Positions 34,911 through 44,888 are shown, numbered from the stretch's first letter. The stretch: DNA of 64,000 nucleotides from Rutpela maculata (GCA_936432065.2 OW386292.2:98289829-98353828), one strand, 5' to 3'. Notes: generated by a model not told the origin, from the sequence alone. Numbers and translations: made by a program.

Positions 34911-35270
34911 CCCTGACCCTCTTACAGGGGTCTACATACAGTGGTGATCTCACCTAGGGCTCACCGACGCCACCGACAACAAAGTCTGACGTCAGTGCCC
35001 CGGGTGAGAGCGTGCCCCGTCGGGTGTAAATACGGTGAACGAGAGCGAGAACCTTTGAGATTGGCTTGTGAGTCATTGGGGTTCTCTCTCGAGTTCACTA
35101 AGCTCGCGGAATTAAACTCAGACCGGCTTCACCTCATTAGCTAGTGACAGACAGACAGACAGACAGGGAGCCCTACACCGGTGACCCTCAGCCACCAGGC
35201 CCCGTCTGTAACGGACTCTAGTAGCGGTAGCGGCATTGCACTATTTTATTAGTCAATCATTTGGGGAAAA

Positions 35271-35483
35271 ATGTCAGAACAGAATCTCATGGATTCGACA
35301 ATACCAGCGTCGGCCACGCATCCGTGGGAGGAGGTTCTCGGAGGCGTCCTTCAGACCCCCGGGGATGCTTCCCCACTGCGGCATCAGGTGCCTCACACCG
35401 CTGCCGCCGAAATTGATACACACTCTAACCCATTCGAAATTCACAGCAGGGCTGAATATTTGGCGCCCAACGGAAGCAACCGT
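35271..35483 (+). other. LTR-encoded open frame, 5' part, cut by element B
   Basis: Begins MSEQNLMDSTIPA and reaches AEYLAPNG before element B interrupts it at 35484. Removing B and its 4-base duplication (7,859 bp) keeps phase with 43343-43924. See the intact LTR version at 53760. Confidence 0.5.
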
Positions 35484-35721
35484 CATTATGTACGTGACTT
35501 AGTGGCACACAATTATAAAGTTACTAAGTCAGCACTTCCCGGCTGACTTGATAACCACGTTTATCGTTTATTATAATATTCATTTTCTATTCAGTTGTAT
35601 CATAACTGTTGTACATTACACATGTATGAAGCCATTTTATGTGTAGTGAATTAATAAATCCTGTTCAAAAAGTTAATTTTACTTTTTTAAAAAGTAGTTT
35701 CTCCTCCTAAGAACTATTATT
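35484..35721 (+). repeat. 5' LTR of element B
   Basis: Runs from cattatgtacg to aactattatt. It contains an ataaatcc poly(A)-type signal near 35652. The PBS tggcgcagtcg starts at its last base (35721), the tRNA-Ser-type PBS known from 17.6/297-like elements. Confidence 0.88.
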
Positions 35722-36306
35722 GGCGCAGTCGTACAGATTAAGTCCGTCGGTTCGTGCATCGTGCAGAAATCGACGTGAAATTTCGATTTCTTTAGACTTA
35801 AAAGAACTTTACGTGTCGGACAGTGCATTGTGCAAATTTTCCATCAAGGAAAAACGACATAAAGACCTATTGCAAGTTGAATTGAGTAGATTTGCAAGGA
35901 GTGAAAGTGCGAAAGGATTATTAGCGAACCCCACAGCAGCGATCAACTCCAAAGGATAAGACGAAACCCACTATCAAAGTAAGTCGAGTTTATTCCTTTG
36001 TTTCCTACTCCTCAAATTTGTATTATACAGATCTGAGTCGAAACTAGTTGTAAGAAAGTTAATTTTGTTTTAATAATTTTAAATTGCCTATTGCACTACC
36101 ATACAGAATACGTATATTTTTAATAATTTCGTAATAACATTTTGATTTATATTTGCGCTTTGCTAATAGAGAAAATCAGATTCCAACCGCACCACGTTAC
36201 AATATAAAGTGCTATATTGCCTATAATATTTTGTCGTATTTAACTAGTAGGTTGCAAAATACTTATAATTAAAAAACTTCAAAAATTATTATAATTATCT
36301 AATTTT

Positions 36307-37632
36307 ATGAGCGACATCGACGAACTAAATAATTCATTTAACTCATTAAGTGTAAATAATTTAAATACTGCTCAAACAACAACAATGCCAGAAATAAATC
36401 CTAGCATTTTCAAATTATATGCCGATTCCATTCAAACATATGATGGATCCGAAATCGAACTAGAGCCTTTTATTAATGCTGTAGACGAGTTCTACGAACT
36501 TTACCATACCAATGATGTCGCCCTAAATAAAGTTGTCGAACGAGTTATTTTCGGAAAACTTAAGGACCGCGCTCGTATGATGCTAGGTTCCAGAGTAGAG
36601 CTAAATACATGGCCGTTAATTAAACCATTTTTGAGACAAAGCTTTGGAGATAATAGGTCAATAGACGTTCTTGAACAACAACTTTTTACTATGGCTCTAA
36701 TGAAAAATGAAAATCCGTTAGAATTTTCTAGACGAATACAAACTGCTCGCAGTAAATTATGTTTTAAACTAAATTCAATACCAATTACAGAAATCACGGA
36801 AGAACAAAAGAAAATTTATGTTAAACAATACGAGTCACAAAGTTTAAAAGTTTTTCTTAGAAACTTAACCATTAGAGACTGTGATTTCATTAGATCGAGA
36901 AATCCAACGAAGCTAGAAGAAGCCATTAATCTTTTTATAGAAAACGAGAATTTTACGCAGTCACAACACCAAGCCCAAAACGTGCCAAAAAGTATTGCAC
37001 CACAACCAGGACCAAGTTTTAATCCGTCATTTAACTTTAACGCAAATAAATCTTTCAATAAAATACCACCCTTTTTCCAAAAACAGAACCATCAACCACA
37101 AAATGTGTTTGTGCCTCAATACCAAAACCAAAATTATTTCCAAAAACCGAATTTTCCAAGTCAACCAATACCCGTTCAACCCCGAGTAATAAAACAACAT
37201 TTTCCAACAAATGCACAAACATTCGGACAACAACGAAATGTAAATGTGTTTAAACCAAACCCTCAAAGACAAAATTTTAGCCAACCACAACCAATGTCCA
37301 TTCAGACTAGACAATCATTTACGAATAATAATCAAAATTTCGCCCAACCTAGGCTTACCCCAAATCAAGTGAGACAACAGTTCCCTTGGGTTAAACAAAC
37401 CCCTGTACCAAAGTACGCTGTACAGGAACTGAATGCCATAAGCGACGAACCGGAAGTTGTTTATGATGAATCGCAAAACTATCAGCTAACTGACGAAACA
37501 TCTTTTAACCCTGAAAATAATATGATAAATCCCTTAGAACACGAATATTACGTAGAGCAGCAGGCGAATTACCAACAAGACATTGAAAATGAAAATTTTC
37601 AACAGGACGACCAGACAGACAGTCAGAGATAA
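36307..37632 (+). CDS. gag: Element B Gag
   Basis: A 441-residue Gag. The N-terminal 200 residues are a capsid-like helical region (PLEFSRRIQTARSKLCFKLN). The C-terminal half is dominated by Gln, Asn, Pro and Phe and has no CCHC zinc knuckle, as is usual for errantiviral Gag. About 580 bases of leader separate it from the PBS. The frame is intact and overlaps pol in the -1 phase near its end. Confidence 0.9.
   Translation: MSDIDELNNSFNSLSVNNLNTAQTTTMPEINPSIFKLYADSIQTYDGSEIELEPFINAVDEFYELYHTNDVALNKVVERVIFGKLKDRARMMLGSRVELNTWPLIKPFLRQSFGDNRSIDVLEQQLFTMALMKNENPLEFSRRIQTARSKLCFKLNSIPITEITEEQKKIYVKQYESQSLKVFLRNLTIRDCDFIRSRNPTKLEEAINLFIENENFTQSQHQAQNVPKSIAPQPGPSFNPSFNFNANKSFNKIPPFFQKQNHQPQNVFVPQYQNQNYFQKPNFPSQPIPVQPRVIKQHFPTNAQTFGQQRNVNVFKPNPQRQNFSQPQPMSIQTRQSFTNNNQNFAQPRLTPNQVRQQFPWVKQTPVPKYAVQELNAISDEPEVVYDESQNYQLTDETSFNPENNMINPLEHEYYVEQQANYQQDIENENFQQDDQTDSQR
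37593..37599 (+). promoter_or_regulatory. -1 ribosomal frameshift heptamer, element B
   Basis: a aat ttt in gag phase (X=A, Y=T, Z=T), 11 codons before the gag stop. The -1 frame is open from here into the protease. Confidence 0.65.
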
Positions 37633-40600
37633 CATTTAACGCCTACATAAACGCGCTTCCCTACATTCAAACTTCAAATCCCAATCTAAAATTATTAATT
37701 GACACTGGATGCAACGTTTCTATGCTAAGACCTATAGTCGCTGAAAATTATTTCCCAAATTTCATTTATAAAGCTCCATCGCTATTACAATCAATCGGCC
37801 AAGCGCGTGAAGCAACCTATAAAGCCCGTATACCAGCTTTCAAAGAACTACAAACAAAGCAAGAGATAGAATTTACCCTTTACCCATTCTCAGACTATTT
37901 CGATGGTATTATCGGACTTGATGAACTTAGAAAATTAAAACTTCAGATGGACTTTGAAAACCAAATTCTATATAATGAGAAAATCCAAATTCCTTTTCTA
38001 TACCGTGAACACCATACACAAAACCACATTACGGTGGAAATACCACCTCATCAATCAATAAATCGGTTGTTTTATGTATCACATCGGCATGGAGATATTA
38101 TCGTGCCAGAGCAAAAAATATTTGACTTGTTTATACCAGAAACCTTAACTACCGCTAACAATTTTAAGGCTAGATTTGAAATTCAAAATAATACGGATGA
38201 GACACAATGCATTACAATTACCGAACCTTTTAAAGTAACACCATATGAGAGCGATGACTTTGAGACATATAATATAGAAAACATTTTACCTGAATTTCAC
38301 TCTCAAATTACGGAACCACACTCGAGTCCCACGAAAACTCTTAAAGATCTTATTAGAACTGACCACATGAATCCCGAAGAAAGACAAGCAATTTTAAAAT
38401 TAATTGATAACTTTTCCGATATATTTCACCTAGAAAACCAGCAACTTTCATTCACGAATAAAATAAAGCATACAATAAAAACTACGGACGAAATACCAGT
38501 ACATGTAAAATCTTATAGGTTTCCTCACTGTCACAAGGAGGAAGTTCGAAATCAAATAAATAAAATGCTAGATGATGGGATAATTAGGCCTAGTCAATCA
38601 CCCTGGTCAAGTCCCATATGGGTCGTTCCAAAAAAGGCAGACGCCTCGGGCAAACGTAAGTGGCGTATTGTAGTCGACTACCGCAGGTTAAACGACAAAA
38701 CAGTTGATGATAGGTATCCAATACCTAATATCGATGACATATTGGACAAATTAGGTAAATGTAACTATTTTACTACACTCGATCTAACCAGCGGTTTCCA
38801 CCAAATCGAGATGTCGGAAGAAAGCATACAAAAAACAGCTTTTAATGTAGAGAACGGGCACTTTGAATACCTAAGAATGCCTTTTGGTTTGAAAAACGCG
38901 CCGGCGACCTTTCAGAGGGTCATGGATTTCGTACTGAGAGACATTCAAAATAAAATATGTTTGGTCTATATGGACGACATAATTATTTTTAGTACTTCAC
39001 TGCAAGAGCATATTGCGAACTTACGACAAGTCTTTCTTAAATTACGCGAAGCAAAATTAAAAATTCAATTGGACAAATCCGAGTTTCTGAGACAGAACGT
39101 AGAATTTTTAGGCCACATAATTACTCCCAATGGCATAAAGCCGAACCCAAACAAGATCCGAGCGATACAACAATTCCCGATACCAAGAACCGCGAAGGAA
39201 ATCAAATCATTCCTCGGACTGTTAGGGTTTTATCGAAAATTCATTAAAGATTTCGCGAAAATAACGAAACCTTTAACCAAATGTCTGAAAAAGAATGAGA
39301 AAATAACGCATGACACGGAATTTTTAAAATCTTTTAACTTATGTAAAGACATCCTGACAAATCAACCCTTACTACAATTCCCGGACTTTAGCAAGCCATT
39401 TATTTTAACAACTGACGCTAGCAACTTTGCTATAGGCGCCGTATTATCGCAGGGCCCTATTGGCAACGATAAACCAGTAGCGTACGCATCTCGCACCCTA
39501 AATTCTGCAGAGATAAACTATAGTACAATAGAAAAAGAGCTCCTTAGCGCAGTAAATTTTACAAAGTATTTCAGACCATACCTTTTCGGCCGTAAGTTCA
39601 CCATAATTACCGATCACAAACCGCTGGAGTGGTTACAAAATTTAAAGGAACCTAATAGTCGCCTTATGCGCTGGAGACTCAAATTAATGGAGTATGACTA
39701 TAATATCGTTTACCGTAAAGGCAAAGAAAATAAAGTGGCTGACGCCCTTTCCCGCGTCGAAATTCACCCTATCGATAATGAGAATCAATCGGTTATAGGC
39801 AACATAGATAAAACCGATGGCGACAAGATTCAAACCGATTTTCCTGAATTAACCCTTGACGACCTTATTACATTAGACGCTACATCCGACACAGAAGTGT
39901 CACCTAATGACCTAATCCAACCACCAATTCCAAAAGTTACACCCCTGGAACCCAAAATCATTATACGTACGAATACCCAAATACGTGCACCGAATATCCC
40001 TAGCAGCAACGAAACCGTTCATTCAGCCCGCGAAAACCCGATATTTGAGATTCCCATCTCAGAAGACCCTATAAATAAATTCCAAAATCAAATAATAATG
40101 GCGGTAAGCACCAATACCACACGCACACATGTAAGAAACTCAAAACCATTCAATAAAAAAAATCGATACGAGGTAACTTTACCCTACCGAGACCCAGAAC
40201 AATTTGAAAAGGAAGTAGTAGAATTCTTTAAAAATTATATCAAACCCCGAACTACACATGGGATAATAATAGAACCTCAATATATTCAAAAGATTATTAG
40301 CATTTTGCAAAAACACTTCCAACATGCTAGCTATCTACTCGTACAAACTAATAATTACGTACTAGACGAAAAAAATAAAGAGAAACAAATTTCGTACATA
40401 AAATACCATCATGAAAATAAAACAGTTCACCGAGGAATTTCAGAAACAATAAAAGCCTTACGACAAAACTATTTTTGGCCGCGCTTAAACGAAGACGTTA
40501 GGGATTACATAAACGTCTGCGTAATATGCCAAAAATCCAAATATGAGCGCAGGCCTGATCACTTAAAATTTCAACCTACACCCATCGGCCATAAGCCCTT

Positions 40601-41468
40601 TGAACATCTCTATATAGACACATTTCAAATAAATAATATCAAATTTCTCACTATAATCGATAGTTTTAGCCGTTATGGACAAGCTTATGAAATCACCCTA
40701 GCAGCTAATCATATTTGTGACAATCTATTGAAATATATGACGCATTTCGGAATCCCCAATAAAATAACAAGTGACCAAGGATCCGAATTTAAAAATAGCC
40801 TATTCGAGGAATTTTGTAAAGTTCACAACATTGCCTTACACTATATAACAGTAAAAAACCCCAATAGCAACTCTCCCACCGAACGATTTCATTCCACTCT
40901 CCTGGAAGAAATGAGAATATTAAAAGACAAATTTAAAAAGGACGAACCCCTCGACAAATTAATGAGCTATGCTATTCTCGGTTACAACAATACTATACAT
41001 AGTACCACCGGCTTTACGCCCTTCCAAATAATAAAATCCAACCCAGACATTAGAACGCCACTCGAACTTACAGACAGACTAATCATTAATCAATATTTAT
41101 ACAAACATAAAGAAAACGCCCATGTTATTAACGAACTAGTTAAAATACAAAACGAACGAGCAAAAGACTTGACGAATATAAATCAAACTCGTTCTGAACC
41201 AGCCACTAAACAACCCGGTGAAAAAGTATACTTTAAACTCGCCCCTCGTAGTAAACTTGCACCTCGATATAGAGAATTAACAGTAGAACTGGACGCCAAA
41301 GAAAAAATAGAAACAAATAAAGGGACATACCACAAACATGGGTTAAAACCACAACGAAAAATAACTCAAACAAATCCATCTGTTTCAGATGACGCTGACA
41401 TCATTAATCTGGATAATTATCCTGATGAACCTGGGGACAGCTCAGATAAAACTGGAAAAACTAAGTAA
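37596..41468 (+). CDS. pol: Element B Pol polyprotein
   Basis: Open in the -1 frame from the slippery site; the first methionine (37722) lies inside the protease (LLIDTGCNVSM), so that ATG is not the real start. RT has RKWRIVVDYRRLND and VYMDDIIIFS (D418/D419 counted from 37722). RNase H has TDASNFAIGAVLSQG. Integrase has CVICQKSK, YIDTFQI, TSDQGSEFKN and SPTERFHS, giving the zinc half and the DDE triad. The C-terminal 80 bases overlap the env start. No stop or shift. Confidence 0.92.
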   Translation, partial: FSTGRPDRQSEITFNAYINALPYIQTSNPNLKLLIDTGCNVSMLRPIVAENYFPNFIYKAPSLLQSIGQAREATYKARIPAFKELQTKQEIEFTLYPFSDYFDGIIGLDELRKLKLQMDFENQILYNEKIQIPFLYREHHTQNHITVEIPPHQSINRLFYVSHRHGDIIVPEQKIFDLFIPETLTTANNFKARFEIQNNTDETQCITITEPFKVTPYESDDFETYNIENILPEFHSQITEPHSSPTKTLKDLIRTDHMNPEERQAILKLIDNFSDIFHLENQQLSFTNKIKHTIKTTDEIPVHVKSYRFPHCHKEEVRNQINKMLDDGIIRPSQSPWSSPIWVVPKKADASGKRKWRIVVDYRRLNDKTVDDRYPIPNIDDILDKLGKCNYFTTLDLTSGFHQIEMSEESIQKTAFNVENGHFEYLRMPFGLKNAPATFQRVMDFVLRDIQNKICLVYMDDIIIFSTSLQEHIANLRQVFLKLREAKLKIQLDKSEFLRQNVEFLGHIITPNGIKPNPNKIRAIQQFPIPRTAKEIKSFLGLLGFYRKFIKDFAKITKPLTKCLKKNEKITHDTEFLKSFNLCKDILTNQPLLQFPDFSKPFILTTDASNFAIGAVLSQGPIGNDKPVAYASRTLNSAEINYSTIEKELLSAVNFTKYFRPYLFGRKFTIITDHKPLEWLQNLKEPNSRLMRWRLKLMEYDYNIVYRKGKENKVADALSRVEIHPIDNENQSVIGNIDKTDGDKIQTDFPELTLDDLITLDATSDTEVSPNDLIQPPIPKVTPLEPKIIIRTNTQIRAPNIPSSNETVHSARENPIFEIPISEDPINKFQNQIIMAVSTNTTRTHVRNSKPFNKKNRYEVTLPYRDPEQFEKEVVEFFKNYIKPRTTHGIIIEPQYIQKIISILQKHFQHASYLLVQTNNYVLDEKNKEKQISYIKYHHENKTVHRGISETIKALRQNYFWPRLNEDVRDYINVCVICQKSKYERRPDHLKFQPTPIGHKPFEHLYIDTFQINNIKFLTIIDSFSRYGQAYEITLAANHICDNLLKYMTHFGIPNKITSDQGSEFKNSLFEEFCKVHNIALHYITVKNPNSNSPTERFHSTLLEEMRILKDKFKKDEPLDKLMSYAILGYNNTIHSTTGFTPFQIIKSNPDIRTPLELTDRLIINQYLYKHKENAHVINELVKIQNERAKDLTNINQTRSEPATKQPGEKVYFKLAPRSKLAPRYRELTVELDAKEKIETNKGTYHKHGLKPQRKITQTNPSVSDDADIINLDNYPDEPGDSSDKTGKTK

Positions 41469-43092
41469 CCCCATACTTCCATTCTCCTTGGGCAACGCCC
41501 GGGTAACAATGCAAAAACATTCCTTTATCAAATACTTAAACTTAGACCATTTCATTAACCCCATAAAAAATTTAGAAATCAATTCAGAACTAATCATTCC
41601 ATTGATAAATAAAAAAGACGAATTATACCCTCAGTTGCATAACGTCCATTCCCACCTAAAATACTTATTAAAGCAAACCAAAACAAAATTCGAGAATATT
41701 AGACCCCCGAGTAATTCACGTCAAAAACGCGGACTCGCAAATATCGTAGGGAAAGCATCTAAATGGGCATTCGGTACACTAGACTCCGAAGACGCCGAAC
41801 GCTACGATGACGCCATATCAACTCTTGAATCGAACCAACAAGACATTTACCACGATCTCGAAAATTACCTAACTATTACCAAACAATTTATGAATGAAAC
41901 GGTAGATACTTTGAAAAAAATAATAAATAATCAAAATGAGCTATATCATAGGGTAAAAGCTATTGAGCAGAATCTAAACAAATTTACACTGTTTATCAAA
42001 ATTCAGAACATTTTAGACATAATGATTATAGATTGCATGTCGCTGATAAATATACTAGATAATATTCAAAATAGCATTTTGTTTGCACAATTAGAATCCG
42101 TTCATACAAGTTCATTACCAATCAATGAATTAAAAGATCTAATAAACCGTATGAAGGAACTATACCCCAGTGGTCTATATAACTTCACAAACATACAAAG
42201 TTTTTACGCACTTATTAAAGCTGAGATTTACTACAGCAATCAATTGATCTGTTTTGTCTTTCACTTTCCGGTACTCAGAGAAAGTATTTACAACTATTAT
42301 CACCTTTACCCTATACCAATCCATAACCAAACTATCATCCCCCTGAAACCCTACATAATAACGAACTCGACATATCATCACTACGAGGATGCAGCATGCC
42401 TAAGAGTGGAGGGACTCTGTATCTACCACATAGAACAGCAAATATCTAAACAAGACTGCATACCAGACGCACTCTTGGGATCAACCCCAATGTCATGCAG
42501 CACGTTAACCGTCAACCTAGAAAAAGATATAGTGGAACAAATTAACAACGGCTATCTAGTAGCGATACCGGTGAGAAATATTACCATAGAAAAAAAATGT
42601 AACGAACATGGATTCATTACCATACAAGAACCCCATCTCGTCTACATACCCAAGAAATGCAGCGTAACAATCCACGGGTACACGTATAGGAACTCTATCG
42701 GCTTTACACCGGAGACACCTCTCGAGATACTACCTATCCATATGATCAACCCCGACTTGGACAGCGTCGAAGCAACCCCTTTACAACATATCAACATTGA
42801 CAAGCTTTCGAGCCTACAACAAGTAGCTGAACGGACACACCTACATCAATTAAAAACATTTAACACGAAAAGTGACAATGACAATTTAATTCTTTATATT
42901 TGCTTAGGTATAGTAGTTATATTTGTATTGATATTTCTTTGCAAAAGTTTGTATGTCAATAAGCAAAAAATATACTCTTCCCTTGCTTTTAGAAATAAAA
43001 ACAGTAAACATGTAAAAGCAAAAACGGATGTGCACCTAAGTGACCTATCTGATGACGCCGAAAAAACTTCATCCCCTGTTTTTTCGTCTTAG
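41389..43092 (+). CDS. env: Element B envelope glycoprotein (baculovirus F-like)
   Basis: A 567-residue membrane fusion protein homologue. It has a hydrophobic signal peptide (about residues 1-18), a furin-type cleavage site RQKR at 111-114 followed directly by a Gly-rich hydrophobic fusion-peptide-like segment, a coiled stretch after it, paired cysteines in the ectodomain, N-glycosylation sequons, and one transmembrane helix near residues 500-522 with a short basic tail. This is the layout of errantiviral Env, a family related to baculovirus F. The frame overlaps pol and is presumably expressed from a spliced RNA, which I cannot show. No inactivating change seen. Confidence 0.9.
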   Translation: MTLTSLIWIIILMNLGTAQIKLEKLSNPILPFSLGNARVTMQKHSFIKYLNLDHFINPIKNLEINSELIIPLINKKDELYPQLHNVHSHLKYLLKQTKTKFENIRPPSNSRQKRGLANIVGKASKWAFGTLDSEDAERYDDAISTLESNQQDIYHDLENYLTITKQFMNETVDTLKKIINNQNELYHRVKAIEQNLNKFTLFIKIQNILDIMIIDCMSLINILDNIQNSILFAQLESVHTSSLPINELKDLINRMKELYPSGLYNFTNIQSFYALIKAEIYYSNQLICFVFHFPVLRESIYNYYHLYPIPIHNQTIIPLKPYIITNSTYHHYEDAACLRVEGLCIYHIEQQISKQDCIPDALLGSTPMSCSTLTVNLEKDIVEQINNGYLVAIPVRNITIEKKCNEHGFITIQEPHLVYIPKKCSVTIHGYTYRNSIGFTPETPLEILPIHMINPDLDSVEATPLQHINIDKLSSLQQVAERTHLHQLKTFNTKSDNDNLILYICLGIVVIFVLIFLCKSLYVNKQKIYSSLAFRNKNSKHVKAKTDVHLSDLSDDAEKTSSPVFSS

Positions 43093-43100
43093 GAGGGAGG

Positions 43101-43338
43101 CATTATGTACGTGACTTAGTGGCACACAATTATAAAGTTACTAAGTCAGCACTTCCCGGCTGACTTGATAACCACGTTTATCGTTTATTATAATATTCAT
43201 TTTCTATTCAGTTGTATCATAACTGTTGTACATTACACATGTATGAAGCCATTTTATGTGTAGTGAATTAATAAATCCTGTTCAAAAAGTTAATTTTACT
43301 TTTTTAAAAAGTAGTTTCTCCTCCTAAGAACTATTATT
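43101..43338 (+). repeat. 3' LTR of element B
   Basis: A 238-bp copy of 35484-35721, preceded by the purine tract taggagggagg (43090-43100) and followed by CCGT. Confidence 0.9.
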
Positions 43339-43342
43339 CCGT

Positions 43343-43924
43343 TTGGCTGAATATTTGGCGCCCAACGAAAACAACCGTTCTGCTGAATATCTGGCGCCAA
43401 ACGGAAACAGCCGCAGGGCTGAATATCTGGCGCCCAGACAAACTTCACAAGGAGATGCTTATCATCTATCGGCACCGGAGCTGGCGCGTCACGCCGGCCC
43501 AGAGCCGCTGCCTTCAGCAACCACACTGCAAGCGGGCCAGCCCCAAGGCCACTACGTCCTGCAGGTCCCGACGTCGCTTCACGACGTCGCCGACGCCGGG
43601 GACGCTTTGGGCCTAGCTGGGCCGGACTCTTGTAGACATGGCGCCCAAGCTGTGGGGCCTTTGGACCTAAGAAGGGTCCACGAATCCATACAAACCCGGC
43701 CGGAGATAGAATTTGCACATAAGGTACAAAACGTGGGTAGTACACCCTGGCACCCGACAAATACAAATAATACGAGAGCCCATCAGGCAGATTTAAGAAA
43801 CGAGACGTACCCGGTCTACGAAAGGGAAGATGACGAATGCAGTCAGATCTGCTCGGGAGACTACTGCGAGGAGTTTGGCCACCTGTCAGGCAAAACCTCG
43901 ACAGGTGCACCAGGTCCATTATGA
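43343..43924 (+). other. Open frame from LTR of C across the PBS into the leader
   Basis: Open for 193 codons. It starts with AEYLAPN-type repeats in U5, runs through the LTR end (43638) and the PBS, and stops at 43924, overlapping the first 95 bases of gag in another frame. Joined in phase to 35271-35483 when B is removed. Whether it is translated is unknown; it resembles no protein I recognise. Confidence 0.4.
43639..43657 (+). promoter_or_regulatory. Primer binding site of gypsy-C
   Basis: tggcgcccaagctgtgggg directly follows the LTR end ttgtagaca. Confidence 0.85.
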
Positions 43925-44888
43925 CTCTCACAGAAAAGGGAGACAGCAACTCCACGAAGCATTGCCCGCTGAACCCAAACAGGGAACAGAAAGCACACCT
44001 CCGTTAACCACGGAACTTGTGAGGGCAATGACGGAGCTCATATCAAGGATAGAGACTACCAATAAGCCCAAAGAACCGCTCCCAGCGTTCGAGGGGTGCG
44101 ATTGGGAAGATCCACGGGAGTTTCTAAGGGAAGTACAGAGGTACCTCTCAAGAAAACGCATCCCGATGGAGGATCAAGGATATGTAGCGGCCTCCTTCCT
44201 CAAAGGAAAAGCCAAGGAGTGGCACAACCTATACCGTTACGAAAGGCCAGACTTCATGGCATTCTACGAAAGAATACTGACAAGGTATAATGACCCAGCA
44301 TACGTGGGTGCGCTCACTAGCAACCTGTATGGGAAAAAACAAGGGCCGACCGACAATGTGGCCACCTTCATTATGGAGAAGTGGCAACTCGCAAAGAGGT
44401 TGGGCGCTTTGCCAGAACCACAGGCCCGCATGCGGCACATTGTGGGCCTCTTAGTGCCCGAAATCAGGGCTTTCCTTAGACATGCGCATTTCTCGGGCAT
44501 TAATGATCTAGTACAGAAAGCCGAGGAGCTCGAGACAGACCTCAGACAGGCTAAAAGGGTGCAAACCCGGGCACCTCCACCACAGGCGGAGAGACAAAGC
44601 CCCAGCACGCAGCGGGAACGTCCTACACCAACCGGTAGGACCAACCTCGAGAGGGGCGAAGGTCCGGCAACTCCATGCCGCCACTGCGGAGGATGGCACT
44701 ATCACCGGGATTGTCCGAGACAACCTGGTGCAGATAGGCCACGCCCTCCGCAGCGGGCACCAGCAGCTGGGAACCAGCTGAACACAGTCTCGGTCACACA
44801 GAACCGGGACGAAGAACCAATGCGGCCGCCTTTCCGCACAGAGGCAGAACAGCGTGCAAGGGCCATTAGAGAAACCTCGGGAAACTAG
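43830..44888 (+). CDS. gag: Gypsy-C Gag
   Basis: A 352-residue Gag. The capsid-like core is at about residues 75-245 (LPAFEGCDWEDPREFLREVQ, GKAKEWHNLYRYERPDFMAF, NLYGKKQGPTDNVATFIMEK). One zinc knuckle, CRHCGGWHYHRDC, starts at residue 283 (C-x2-C-x3-H-x4-C). Same family as element A Gag. The frame is open. The methionine at 43830 is the first in frame, but the capsid-like part could equally start at a later ATG. It ends at a TAG directly after a slippery heptamer. Confidence 0.88.
   Translation: MTNAVRSARETTARSLATCQAKPRQVHQVHYDSHRKGRQQLHEALPAEPKQGTESTPPLTTELVRAMTELISRIETTNKPKEPLPAFEGCDWEDPREFLREVQRYLSRKRIPMEDQGYVAASFLKGKAKEWHNLYRYERPDFMAFYERILTRYNDPAYVGALTSNLYGKKQGPTDNVATFIMEKWQLAKRLGALPEPQARMRHIVGLLVPEIRAFLRHAHFSGINDLVQKAEELETDLRQAKRVQTRAPPPQAERQSPSTQRERPTPTGRTNLERGEGPATPCRHCGGWHYHRDCPRQPGADRPRPPQRAPAAGNQLNTVSVTQNRDEEPMRPPFRTEAEQRARAIRETSGN
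44879..44885 (+). promoter_or_regulatory. -1 ribosomal frameshift heptamer, gypsy-C
   Basis: g gga aac in gag phase, immediately before the gag TAG. GGGAAAC is a known retroviral slippery sequence. The -1 frame is open through this point into protease. Confidence 0.8.

Larger units (their letters stand above)
35484..43338 (+). mobile_element. Errantivirus-like element B with env
   Basis: LTRs 35484-35721 and 43101-43338, each 238 bp and matching along their length by eye. Target duplication CCGT (35480-35483 and 43339-43342); the empty site survives at 53968 (aacaaccgtttggctg). It carries gag, pol and env in the layout of errantiviruses (17.6/297/gypsy group). All three frames are open, so this is a very recent insertion, the youngest class in the window together with A. 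Confidence 0.93.
22278..43638 (+). repeat. 5' LTR of gypsy-C, containing elements A and B
   Basis: LTR sequence occupies 22278-23268, 33479-35483 and 43343-43638, about 3.29 kb in total once A, B and their duplicated target bases are removed. Compared with the 3' LTR (5,485 bp) it lacks two blocks, corresponding to about 50720-50985 and 51470-53405. Scattered substitutions also differ (for example gtcttcgcc at 22550 against gtccgcgcc). Confidence 0.85.

Noticed and set aside
34475..34957. Plus-strand frames opposite the LINE (also 51030-51497 and 51394-51993)
   Set aside because: Antisense shadows of LINE ORF2.
43296..43955. 219-codon minus-strand frame spanning the C LTR end and leader
   Set aside because: Antisense of the LTR/leader open frame and PBS; no motif.
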